From: Lentimicrobium sp. L6
Lineage (GTDB): Bacteria; Bacteroidota; Bacteroidia; Bacteroidales; UBA12170
Length of the DNA: 64,000 bases
Direction: 5' to 3'
NCBI RefSeq assembly: GCF_013166655.1
Contig: NZ_JABKCA010000012.1
Location: forward strand, 1-64,000
Shown: piece after piece, positions 25,004 to 32,961 of the stretch
Layout: the number at the start of each line of letters is the position of its first letter
How positions within the stretch are numbered: the stretch's first letter is position 1
The notes under the pieces: generated by a model
Told to the model about the DNA's origin: nothing
Database searches by the model: none
What the model saw: only the letters and a program-made list of their open reading frames with translations
Program-made: the position numbers and the translations under genes

Positions 25004-25381
25004 CTATAACCGTTTTTTTGCTGTTTTGATACTAGCTACAAAAATAGAAATTAGTTCGTTTACTTCTGTTTTTAGCCTATTTATTTCGTTTTTATCATTA
25101 GATAGTTTTTGGGAGCGGTCAAATATTTTCAATCCTGCAAAAGTCTCTCTTAATTCTTTGAGGCAGATTCCCATTTTGTGAATGAAGTCCTTTGTTGATT
25201 CGGCTGCCTGCGCTTCTCCATAATTTAGAGCTGGTGATATGCTAGAGCGTGATATTTGATTCGATATGTTTTTACCTAAATAGGTATTAGGAAAACTTTC
25301 AATTATTTCATTTGTACTAATTGCAAAATCAATTAACCTATCCTCCAGTAATTCTCGTTTACTTGTATTTGATGCATTCAT
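25004..25381 (-). CDS. four helix bundle protein (23S rRNA IVS protein family)
   Basis: A 125-aa helical protein of the family first seen in intervening sequences of 23S rRNA genes. Diagnostic residues include ISNQISRSSISPALNYGEAQAAES and DFIHKMGICLKELRET. Members form pentameric bundles and the function is not established. Here it is an ordinary chromosomal gene, not inside an rRNA, between a 20-bp tandem repeat and the phosphohexomutase. Confidence 0.9.
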   Translation of the reverse strand: MNASNTSKRELLEDRLIDFAISTNEIIESFPNTYLGKNISNQISRSSISPALNYGEAQAAESTKDFIHKMGICLKELRETFAGLKIFDRSQKLSNDKNEINRLKTEVNELISIFVASIKTAKKRL

Positions 25382-25429
25382 ATTGTAGATTTTTAAAAGT
25401 TTGATATCATATTTCTTCTTCTATCCTCC

Positions 25430-25500
25430 ACTCATAAATCATAATTACCACTCATAAATCATAATTACCACTCATAAATCATAATTACCACTCATAAATC
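25430..25500. repeat. 20-bp tandem repeat
   Basis: Three and a half exact copies of ACTCATAAATCATAATTACC at 25430, 25450, 25470 and 25490. There are no spacers, so it is not CRISPR. It lies between the 102-aa gene and the four-helix bundle gene. Confidence 0.95.
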
Positions 25501-25501
25501 T

Positions 25502-25810
25502 TTAAAGCTTACTACCAATCTGCATCAATATCTCACGAATAATAGTCTGCTCATAAATGCCACAACGGTCAATTTGGCTACTCATCAGGGTACGAAAAGC
25601 TGCTGCTTCTGCAATATTAAGGCTCATCTTGTTTTTCTTCTTCAGGTCTTGATAGCGATTGATCATCTTCTTTAGTACTTTCCCGAGGATATAACGAGCC
25701 ATTAGGATTTTGTCATAATCCTCTTCTTCGGTGGCTTCGTAGGAAAGCATACAATGGGTGAGGGCAGTAAATTGTTCATTGGACAATTCTATTTTAATCT
25801 TTTCATTCAT
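25502..25810 (-). CDS. hypothetical protein
   Basis: A 102-aa cytoplasmic protein, mostly helical, with charged and amphipathic segments (KIKIELSNEQFTALTHCML, then KVLKKMINRYQDLKKKNK). No family is recognised. It starts at an ATG and the stop is directly adjacent to the 20-bp repeat array. The composition is like that of its neighbours. Confidence 0.65.
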   Translation of the reverse strand: MNEKIKIELSNEQFTALTHCMLSYEATEEEDYDKILMARYILGKVLKKMINRYQDLKKKNKMSLNIAEAAAFRTLMSSQIDRCGIYEQTIIREILMQIGSKL

Positions 25811-25879
25811 GATTCAAAAATAGGAAATAATACGATCTGTTGTATAACTGGCAGTAAAATAGAATTTTTTAATAATAAA

Positions 25880-28561
25880 CTAAAAATAATCCACTACACA
25901 AGAAGGGTTGGCATATTTGAATTGGTCTACTTTTTTTGAGGAGACTTTAGTATTATAAATTTTCAGTTTTCTAAGACTCACCAACTCACTTAAAGGCTTT
26001 AAATTAGCAATACGAGTATTATAGGCTATTAGTGTTTCGAGCATATAAAGTGTGCTTAAAGATTTCAAGCTCTTCACTTGAGTTCCGCTGATATCCAGTA
26101 ATTGCAGCTTGGTCAGTTGTTCAACCCAATCCAAGTAGTTAATTTGTGTATTTGAGATATTTACAGATTCTAAAAGTGGAAGTTCGGCCAATACATCTAA
26201 GTTTAAAATAGGAGTCTGGGATAAATCGAGGGTTTGGATTCGACTTAGTTTGGATAAACTATTTACATCACTCACTTGAGTTCCAGAAATTCTAAGGTTT
26301 TTCAAGAAAACGAAATTTTCCAATTCTTTTATACTTGTGATGTTTCTATTATTTTCTATATTGAGCTCAGTTTGTTTAATCAATTGATGTAATTCCTTAG
26401 TATTTGGAGTGTTATCCCATTTTTGGGTTTTCATAAAAACCTCTTTCCAAATAGGGGAGAGTCCATCCCACCAGCTATTTAAGTTTTTACTTTGATAAAC
26501 ACATAAACAACGGGGATTACTTGTGATGAAGCTCTCAAAATCGGGCTTTGCGATACTGGTTTCATCCGCTTGCAGTTCTCTTAAGCCAGACAGTCCCATA
26601 ATAGGGTTGATATTAGCAATGGGAGTATTATTCATGTAGAGTTTATTCAAGCTACTGGTCTCCTTTAATGCTACAATATTTGTAATCTTGGTATTCGAAA
26701 TATTCAGATATTGCAAGGAATGGTTGTTTTCTAAAGGGGCTAAAGAGTTTACTTTACTGTAGCTGATGTCTAACCAATTCAAATCACGAAGTTCATATAA
26801 AGGTTCTAGAGATTCTATTGAAGTTTTAGAAAGGTTTAGTTTCTTTAAGTTCTGAATTTGCGATAAAGGCTCAATAGAGACCACATTTTCTTGCCCACTT
26901 AAATCTATTTCTAAAATTCCTGCAACTTGATGAAGTTCTTCTTTGCTTGGGTTTTTAATATTTATATCTACGTAGTAATCGAATATCTCTACCCAAAATT
27001 CAGGCAAGTTTTTAAACCATTTTTGAAGTTTTCTACTTTCATAAACCACTAAAACCTGAGGGTTCTCACTCATAAATAATAGTGCTTTTTGTTTACCGAG
27101 CAATGTATTGTCACAGTATATCTTAGTTAGCTTTTCTTTTCCATCAAGGGCTTTTATACTTGTAATTTCAGTATTGTCTACATATAAAATATTAAGCTGA
27201 TCCATATTCTTTAGAGGATCAATGCTTTGAATAAGTGTATTATTACATGATAAAATACGAAGTTCTAGTAATTCTTCAAGGCTAGATAAATTTGAAATAG
27301 GACTGCTATCGATGTTTAGATATATCAAGGATTTCAATTTGGAAATGGCGTCTAATTCACCTACCATGGTTTTTTCCATTTGCAAATCTTTAAGGTTTCT
27401 ATATTCACTAATGGGCTCTAAATCATCAATTCCAGTGCTGGAAATATCAAGGATATTCACATTGCCTAAATTAACCAGAGGTTTCAATGAATAAACTTTA
27501 GTGTTGGATATATTCAAATTGTGAATAGCCATACTATAAACCAGAGCATCTAAGTTATTTACCTGTGTATTTGAAATATTTAAATCCTCCAAATCAATCA
27601 AATTACGAATAGGGTAGAGATCGTTTACCAGAGTTCCACTTATGTTTAAACTTCTGATGTCTGATAGTTTGCTCACAGGCTCCAAATGAGTGATGTCTAA
27701 CCTGCCTGAAACATCTAGTTCTTTAATGGCTAAAATCTTGTTTAAAGAATGGGAGAGTCTTTTCTTGTAGATGGCTTTTGCACTATCTGTGGCGAAATAG
27801 AAGGTGTCTATAGTTGCCATGGGGAACTCCATTCTTAAGCTATCACTTGGTTCAAGTTCTATTTCGTCCCAAGTTAGGGTATCTTTTGGAGGATCGAGAA
27901 TTACAAAATCTTTTTGTATATTTAAAACTCTTGAAAACTCAATATCCTTAATAAACTTTTGTTGGTTGCCTAATATTTCTTTCCAGCTAATAGGCAGGTC
28001 GTTCCACCATTTAATATTTTCCTCTAGCTCATTAATTTTTGTAGTATAAATACTCACAATTTTAAGTTCACGTAAATCTGGATTTACAGCAACTTCAACA
28101 AATCGGGCTTGTTCATTATAGATGCTATCATGATTTAAATTTGTTCCGCTTATGGTTCTAAGTGCATGTATCTTGAAATATGCTTTGTCGTTTTCATCTT
28201 GCAATAGATTTACAGAAAGTACTTTATAGGAGAAGATGGCTTGCTCAAAAAAGAAATCTACATCTTTTAAATAAGCTTGTACTTCTTTGTTGGTTACAGC
28301 TTCTCTATCAGGAACCAAATCATCTTCAATCTGTACTTTCCCATCTCTAAAAAGCTTGGCAAAAGATTCGCTGATGATAATGTCTTTTTCTTTGGGGCTA
28401 AGCTCGTTATCACCAATTGCATTAAGCGTAAATTGAAGATAGTTTACTAAATCTTTACACTCCTCACTAAATTGTTTAACCTCCTCAGGATTTAATTTTT
28501 GGGCTGATAAAGTGCTTATGAAAAGGAAGCTCAATAACAGTATGTATATTTTTCTAATCAT
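25880..28561 (-). CDS. secreted leucine-rich repeat protein with three large modules
   Basis: An 893-aa exported protein with signal peptide about 1-20. Residues 21-180 are a non-LRR head. From about 184 the protein is built of three consecutive modules, each opening with a Trp-rich helix (WWNDLPISWKEIL at ~184, KWFKNLPEFWVEIF at ~514, WWDGLSPIWKEVF at ~696), followed by SDS22-type LRRs of about 22 residues (consensus L-x-x-L-x-x-L-N-I-S-N-T-x-V-x-x-L-x-P-L), and closing with an NPxxLVVY-type motif (NPQVLVVY, NPRCLCVY, NPSCVVDY). LRRs of this kind mediate protein binding. The ATG overlaps the previous gene (279 aa) by 8 bases, so the two are cotranscribed. The target is unknown. Confidence 0.88.
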   Translation of the reverse strand: MIRKIYILLLSFLFISTLSAQKLNPEEVKQFSEECKDLVNYLQFTLNAIGDNELSPKEKDIIISESFAKLFRDGKVQIEDDLVPDREAVTNKEVQAYLKDVDFFFEQAIFSYKVLSVNLLQDENDKAYFKIHALRTISGTNLNHDSIYNEQARFVEVAVNPDLRELKIVSIYTTKINELEENIKWWNDLPISWKEILGNQQKFIKDIEFSRVLNIQKDFVILDPPKDTLTWDEIELEPSDSLRMEFPMATIDTFYFATDSAKAIYKKRLSHSLNKILAIKELDVSGRLDITHLEPVSKLSDIRSLNISGTLVNDLYPIRNLIDLEDLNISNTQVNNLDALVYSMAIHNLNISNTKVYSLKPLVNLGNVNILDISSTGIDDLEPISEYRNLKDLQMEKTMVGELDAISKLKSLIYLNIDSSPISNLSSLEELLELRILSCNNTLIQSIDPLKNMDQLNILYVDNTEITSIKALDGKEKLTKIYCDNTLLGKQKALLFMSENPQVLVVYESRKLQKWFKNLPEFWVEIFDYYVDINIKNPSKEELHQVAGILEIDLSGQENVVSIEPLSQIQNLKKLNLSKTSIESLEPLYELRDLNWLDISYSKVNSLAPLENNHSLQYLNISNTKITNIVALKETSSLNKLYMNNTPIANINPIMGLSGLRELQADETSIAKPDFESFITSNPRCLCVYQSKNLNSWWDGLSPIWKEVFMKTQKWDNTPNTKELHQLIKQTELNIENNRNITSIKELENFVFLKNLRISGTQVSDVNSLSKLSRIQTLDLSQTPILNLDVLAELPLLESVNISNTQINYLDWVEQLTKLQLLDISGTQVKSLKSLSTLYMLETLIAYNTRIANLKPLSELVSLRKLKIYNTKVSSKKVDQFKYANPSCVVDYF

Positions 28562-29393
28562 GGTAAATGTATTTCATGAGTACTGCTTTTTCATCTTCGG
28601 TGATAGGTGTGAGCCGAGAAATTAACCATCCTGTATTATAACCGGATCGATTGAATTTTTCCAGTTCAAAATACCAACCTGGAATTTGGAAGAAATGAAA
28701 TTTTAAGTTCATGACTGTTTGATATTCGAACAGTCCTTGTTTAAATTCATAGATAAATACACTAAGATAATCGGCAGAAAATCCATGGCTGGTGTATTCT
28801 TCAATAGAAGACTTGTCATCGAATACTTTGATGAAGTTCATGAAATCGAGTTCATGACTCATAGGGTGAAGAAATTTATTTTGGTTTAAACCATCTTCTT
28901 CTAAAATTTGTGCGTATTCTTCAAAAAATACATTAGTTAAAACCCATTTATAACCCAAATTCTCTTGCTCTAGTTCTAAATAAAAAGTCACATAACTAGG
29001 TTTTCCTCTATAAAGAAATTTTGTTTTTACTTCAGCAAACCAACCATCGGCATGGAAATCTAAAAACTGAGGAGCACTATCGTTATTCACAATAGAGATA
29101 AATTGTTTTCTGAGTTGCTCATCGAGACTTGGGTTTTCCAGATCGAATAAAATGTTTAAATAAGTGTCACGAGTATCTGGATTACGATATTCTTTACTTC
29201 TCACACTATATCGGATACCATCGGGGCCTTCTTCATTATTAAAACGACGAAAAAACTGATTCACCTGTTTGGTCTCAGCATACAGTTTCGATTCATCATT
29301 CATGAATTTGCCCACGACTTGAGTCTTGATAGGAGAACTCAGGCAAAGCATTATAAATGCTAATAAAATGATTTGAAGATTTTTCAATGGCAA
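28554..29393 (-). CDS. secreted hypothetical protein, partner of LRR protein
   Basis: A 279-aa protein with a hydrophobic signal segment (about 1-25) and a mixed alpha/beta mature part rich in aromatic residues. I recognise no family. The start codon appears to be TTG (29393, or TTG at 29387), as there is no in-frame ATG before the signal peptide. It overlaps the LRR gene by 8 bases, so a shared function (for example a complex on the cell surface) is a reasonable inference. Confidence 0.7.
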   Translation of the reverse strand: MPLKNLQIILLAFIMLCLSSPIKTQVVGKFMNDESKLYAETKQVNQFFRRFNNEEGPDGIRYSVRSKEYRNPDTRDTYLNILFDLENPSLDEQLRKQFISIVNNDSAPQFLDFHADGWFAEVKTKFLYRGKPSYVTFYLELEQENLGYKWVLTNVFFEEYAQILEEDGLNQNKFLHPMSHELDFMNFIKVFDDKSSIEEYTSHGFSADYLSVFIYEFKQGLFEYQTVMNLKFHFFQIPGWYFELEKFNRSGYNTGWLISRLTPITEDEKAVLMKYIYHD

Positions 29394-29402
29394 TGGAGTT
29401 AA

Positions 29403-29440
29403 TAAAAAAAGAGCAGCCTGATCCTAAGAACCGACTGCTC
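29403..29440 (-). terminator. rho-independent terminator
   Basis: On the minus strand GAGCAG (29435-29440) pairs with CTGCTC (29411-29416) around an 18-base partly paired loop, followed by seven T residues. It lies 10 bases after the stop of the 191-aa gene and 18 bases before the start of the 279-aa gene, so the cluster is split into two transcription units or attenuated here. Confidence 0.8.
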
Positions 29441-29449
29441 AAATTTAAT

Positions 29450-30025
29450 CTATTTTGAAGTCTCAGCAACTCTAATGTCGCCTAATAAAACGTCCCAGAA
29501 ACCGATAGTTCTACCACCAATTTGAGTTTCTTTACGTTTTACATAAACGGTGATGTCTTTCTTAGTTGTATCCACATAAGTTAGGTCATCGCCTTTTTTA
29601 CCTTCAAACCTTTGGTAAATGGTAATTACTCCCACATAAGTGCCATCAGGTTGAGGCTCTAAATCGCTAATGTATTGTATGTTATACCAACTGATAGTTA
29701 CTTGGTCATAATTTAAGGCCATTAATCTATTTAAATATTTACGTACAGTGTAGTATTTAATGTCTTTTCTATATAACGAAGAAACACCAATTTGACTATT
29801 TGGTGCAAAAAGTTCTAATGTTCTGTCAATCACACGATTGGCTTCAGAAAAGCTAGTTTCTTTACTTCCAATGATGCTGATATACCTGCTTAAATCTTTT
29901 ACCTTTTCCATTGCTAGGCTATCGATGGCTTCTTTTCTTTCAGGAGAAATTTCATCTTGAGCCCATACCTGCGCTGTTCCTAAAAAGAGAAGAGCCAGGA
30001 TAAATATTTTCGTTACTTGCTTCAT
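29450..30025 (-). CDS. secreted hypothetical protein
   Basis: A 191-aa protein with signal peptide about 1-22 (ending VWAQ). The mature part contains helices then strands, with YYTVRKYLNRLMAL and VTISWYNIQYISDL, a pattern similar to the head regions of its neighbours, which suggests a family of related accessory proteins in this cluster. No known domain is recognised. It starts 8 bases after the stop of the 30034 gene, on the same strand. Confidence 0.7.
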   Translation of the reverse strand: MKQVTKIFILALLFLGTAQVWAQDEISPERKEAIDSLAMEKVKDLSRYISIIGSKETSFSEANRVIDRTLELFAPNSQIGVSSLYRKDIKYYTVRKYLNRLMALNYDQVTISWYNIQYISDLEPQPDGTYVGVITIYQRFEGKKGDDLTYVDTTKKDITVYVKRKETQIGGRTIGFWDVLLGDIRVAETSK

Positions 30026-30033
30026 CTTGCTAA

Positions 30034-30711
30034 TTATTTTTTAATGAGTTCAATTTCAATAATTTTTCCCATATCATCATATTTCAAATTGTCAATTTCT
30101 TTGTCATATTTTTTGACATCTTTCAAATAATTCAAATATTTCTCAATATAAGTTGGTCTATCGTAGTCTTTTTGATTATCACCATAAACACTTAAAATAA
30201 TCAGTACTGGTACATCTTTTGACGCATATAGTGATAAAGCTCTTTCAATGCGAGAGTTAGCTTCGTTAACTGATGGTGCAGAAGCGACGGCATAGAAATG
30301 GGAGTTGATATTATCTAATTGACCTTGCTTCTGATTTTTGGCTTCTTGTTCGGCCCGTAAACGAGCTTCTTCCTCTTGGCGTTTTAGCATTTCTTGGCGT
30401 TCTTTCTCCAGTTTAGCTTCCACCTGATTGATTAAATCCTCAACTTCAGGATCGCGTAATTGCATGGCTACTATTCGGTCGAACTCGTTTTTCTTTTCTT
30501 GCCATGTTTTAGGATTGTCATCGCGCAATAGATCCTTTAAGCTTGCTTTGGCTTGCGCTATCTGGTTGGCCAGTTCTATGGCTGCTTTTTCTTCGGCTAT
30601 CTTTTTCTTACTTTTACAAGAAGTTCCTCCTATGGCAATAAATAAAGCCAATAGAATGATCATCACTTGAGGAAAGCTGATGATTCTAGTCATTGATTTA
30701 CCCTCTTTCAT
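30034..30711 (-). CDS. hypothetical lipoprotein with coiled coil
   Basis: About 225 aa. The frame opens at a TTG (30732), but the ATG at 30711 is the first conventional start and another ATG lies 6 codons later. The hydrophobic segment ends in GGTSC, a lipobox, followed by KSKKK. Residues about 50-130 form a long charged helix (AKLEKERQEMLKRQEEEARLRAEQ) that should be a coiled coil, then a C-terminal domain of about 90 residues that resembles the mature part of the 191-aa neighbour (a ...NSRIERALSLYAS... segment, then a helix with YIEKYLNYLKDVKKY). It is the first gene of the secreted-protein cluster and has a -7 box 50 bases upstream. Confidence 0.7.
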   Translation of the reverse strand: MKEGKSMTRIISFPQVMIILLALFIAIGGTSCKSKKKIAEEKAAIELANQIAQAKASLKDLLRDDNPKTWQEKKNEFDRIVAMQLRDPEVEDLINQVEAKLEKERQEMLKRQEEEARLRAEQEAKNQKQGQLDNINSHFYAVASAPSVNEANSRIERALSLYASKDVPVLIILSVYGDNQKDYDRPTYIEKYLNYLKDVKKYDKEIDNLKYDDMGKIIEIELIKK

Positions 30712-30760
30712 TTGCTTAATATTATATTTCAATTTATTTGTTTAAATCCAAAATTAACTG

Positions 30761-30768
30761 CAAAAATA
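30761..30768 (-). promoter_or_regulatory. -7 box of the secreted-protein cluster
   Basis: TATTTTTG on the minus strand, matching TAnnTTTG, about 50 bases before the ATG at 30711. No clear -33 element. Confidence 0.4.
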
Positions 30769-31011
30769 GTGAAAATCGCTATGTGATTGACACTCTAAAA
30801 TTGCTTATTTGTCCTTCCTTTATTTGAGTGAATTCACTCACCTGCTAGAAAACCAGTAATGTCATAACGTTTACTATTTAAAAGCATTGCAAAAGCCCAT
30901 GAATATTAAGTTTCTTTAACAATTGAGAGATGATTGGTTTAGGGGTGATTTAGTGTGAAAGAATGGTTTTTTACGTGTAAATAATATCTACCCTTAACTC
31001 TTAACAACAAA

Positions 31012-31042
31012 AGAGGCCAAAATGAAAATCATAATGGCCTCT
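31012..31042 (-). terminator. rho-independent terminator of trxB
   Basis: Perfect 8-bp arms AGAGGCCA and TGGCCTCT (31012-31019 and 31035-31042 on the plus strand), followed on the minus strand by TTTGTTGTT, 25 bases after the trxB stop. Confidence 0.8.
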
Positions 31043-31066
31043 GCAGTAAATAGATATTGTTTGTAT

Positions 31067-31993
31067 TTAATTCTTATGAATGTATTCAAGAGCAGCCAAG
31101 GCAGCAATGGTTCCATCAGAAACAGCTGTGGTTACCTGACGGTATTTTTTTTGTAAGGCATCGCCTGCGGCATAAACGCCTTCTAGGTTGGTTTGCATGT
31201 CCTCGTTTACTAAGATTTCTTTTCTCTCGTTTAATTTTACAGGACCATTATGGAGAAAATCGGTATTGGCTTCATAACCAATAAAAACAAAGGCCCCATC
31301 TATCTTTTTGGTATGCGTGCTGCCATCTTTTACATTTTCGATAATGGCTTCTTGGAGGGCATCCTCTCCCTTGAATTCTAATACTTTAGAACTCAATATG
31401 TAATCTATTTTCTCATTGGCTTCCATTTCACTCACCGCATAATCAAAGGCTTGCCACTGATCTAGAATATGAACGATAGTTACTTTAGAAGCATATTTGG
31501 TTAGTGAAACTGCTTCTTCTAAAGCCGAGTTTCCACCTCCTACAACAATTATATTTTTGTCTTGAAAGAAATCACCATCGCAGGTTGCACAATAGCTGAT
31601 TCCACGACCTTTATATACATCTTCTCCTTTAGCGCCAATCATTCTGGAACGGCCTCCGGTAGCTAAAATAATAGCTTTTGCTGTGAACTTCTCTCCACTG
31701 CTCAAGCTTAAGCTTTTAATTTTAGTATCTAACTCTAATTCATTAACTTGTATATTGCTTTTGATGGTGCAGCCAAATTTTTCGGCTTGCATTTGCATGG
31801 TACTGGCTAACATATATCCACTTGTACTTTCAATTCCAGGATAGTTGGCTATTTCATGTGTTAAAATGGTTTGCCCACCGGGAATACTGCTATCAATAAT
31901 CAATACTTTGGCTTTGGAGCGTGCCATATATATACCTGCAGTTAATCCTGCAGGTCCTCCTCCTAAAATAATAGCATCAAAATCTGTTTGCAT
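31067..31993 (-). CDS. trxB: thioredoxin reductase
   Basis: About 308 aa, an FAD- and NADPH-dependent disulfide reductase. The N-terminal FAD motif is GGGPAGLTAGIY, the redox-active disulfide is Cys135-Cys138 in CATCDG, the NADPH motif is GGGNSALEEA, and the second FAD motif is GVYAAGDALQ. The frame can be extended to a TTG at 32020, but that would place the start inside a terminator-like hairpin. The ATG at 31993 gives the normal N-terminus. It lies downstream of a thioredoxin-like gene with a strong hairpin between them. Confidence 0.93.
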   Translation of the reverse strand: MQTDFDAIILGGGPAGLTAGIYMARSKAKVLIIDSSIPGGQTILTHEIANYPGIESTSGYMLASTMQMQAEKFGCTIKSNIQVNELELDTKIKSLSLSSGEKFTAKAIILATGGRSRMIGAKGEDVYKGRGISYCATCDGDFFQDKNIIVVGGGNSALEEAVSLTKYASKVTIVHILDQWQAFDYAVSEMEANEKIDYILSSKVLEFKGEDALQEAIIENVKDGSTHTKKIDGAFVFIGYEANTDFLHNGPVKLNERKEILVNEDMQTNLEGVYAAGDALQKKYRQVTTAVSDGTIAALAALEYIHKN

Positions 31994-32011
31994 TTCTTTA
32001 ATCTTAAAAAT

Positions 32012-32047
32012 GAAGCCCAAGGGTTATGATATAACCCAAAGGGCTTC
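32012..32047 (-). terminator. terminator/attenuator hairpin between thioredoxin and trxB
   Basis: On the minus strand GAAGCCC-TTT-GGGTTAT-ATC-ATAACCC-TT-GGGCTTC folds into two perfect 7-bp stems separated by a small internal loop, followed by ATTTTT. It ends about 20 bases before the trxB ATG. It would end or throttle transcription from the thioredoxin gene into trxB. Confidence 0.8.
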
Positions 32048-32113
32048 GAACATGAAAATTTCTTTATTCTATCAGTAAAGCGAAACATAAAAGTAACACT
32101 TTATAAACAAACT

Positions 32114-32467
32114 CTATTTAGCGAATTCTACATCAATCACAGACTTAATCATATCCATACTCTGAATACTACTCACTGCTTTAGCCACTTTTCCACCTTT
32201 ATAATAAACCACAAATGGTAATCCCATAAAGTTCCTACACTCAGGAAGGTTTCTAATGATTGCAGCTTCCGGGCTGTCGAACATCATATCGCGGAATGCA
32301 ACGTGATCATAATCTCCACTTTCTTCTAATGTTTTCATTGATCCGTATACTGGAATACACATTGGACCCATACGGCCACAGCATACCATTACATTTTCTT
32401 CTTGGTTAATTAATTCTGTTAATTCAGAACCTGTAGCTACGTGCTTTAAATTTGTTGGTAACGTCAT
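32114..32467 (-). CDS. atypical thioredoxin-like protein (GPMC instead of CGPC)
   Basis: A 117-aa thioredoxin-fold protein without signal peptide. The fold is recognisable by the central segment with VMVCCGRMGPMCIPVY, the later cis-Pro region GLPFVVYYKGG and the C-terminal helix. The usual WCGPC site is absent: Gly34-Pro35 are kept, but the flanking positions are Met33 and Met36, with Cys37 next and a Cys29-Cys30 pair just before. Any redox chemistry would therefore use a different pair, such as Cys30-Cys37. It lies upstream of trxB on the same strand, so it may be TrxB's substrate. The function is inferred from position. Confidence 0.8.
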   Translation of the reverse strand: MTLPTNLKHVATGSELTELINQEENVMVCCGRMGPMCIPVYGSMKTLEESGDYDHVAFRDMMFDSPEAAIIRNLPECRNFMGLPFVVYYKGGKVAKAVSSIQSMDMIKSVIDVEFAK

Positions 32468-32961
32468 TTTATTATATTTTTTATTGTTTAATTTCTAGAA
32501 TGCAAATATACATAAATAATGCCAATTGGTGATACTAAAGCGATTTAAAGTATTTTGTCAGTCTGTCAGTAGAAATGCTGTCAAATCGTTCAAAACAGGC
32601 AGTAGGTTGTCAGTTTTGCAATGCTTTGAGTGTTATTAATCGATTTTTTGTTTGCCCCAAACCCTGAGGGGAGCCAAAAATCGTAACTTTCCTCTCATAA
32701 TAGTATTTACGTTTTAAAAGCTCAATTTTCAATGTTACCAGAATCTTTCAAATCAGGCTCCCTTTAGGGCCAGGGCAGAACTGATTTGGAATGTCAATAG
32801 TGGCAAATCAATTTTACAACAGTTTGCTATATCCTAAGATAAATTAATATTCAAGCTAATTTTGCTAAAAATCAGAGAAAAGAACAATCCAAAGGCAAAT
32901 TAATAGAATTTAACTCTTATGCTCTTCAAATAATTATTATTTTCGCCACAAAATAAAGCAA
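32468..32961. other. intergenic gap with CTGTCA repeats and a palindromic element
   Basis: 494 bases between divergent genes. Near 32555-32620, upstream of the thioredoxin gene, several CTGTCA-like words recur (CTGTCAG, CTGTCAA, TTGTCAG), possibly an operator. A palindromic element lies at 32653-32778. No gene is seen. Confidence 0.5.
32653..32778. repeat. palindromic repeat element
   Basis: Imperfect inverted arms at 32653-32675 (TGCCCC, then CCCTGAGGGGAGCC) and 32756-32778 (GGCTCCCTTTAGGG, then CAGGGCAG), about 23 bases each with roughly 18 pairing, enclosing 80 A+T-rich bases. No target duplication is obvious. It may be a MITE remnant or REP-like element. Confidence 0.55.

Larger units (their letters stand above)
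30733..31066. other. intergenic gap
   Basis: 334 bases between the trxB stop and the start of the secreted-protein cluster. It holds the cluster's -7 box and the trxB terminator, both listed. Nothing else is evident. Confidence 0.5.

Noticed and set aside
25430-25500. possible CRISPR array
   Set aside because: 20-base units abut with no spacers; an ordinary tandem repeat.
31994-32020. upstream TTG start for trxB
   Set aside because: It would add residues encoded by the stem of a terminator-like hairpin and is not found in family N-termini; ATG at 31993 is preferred.
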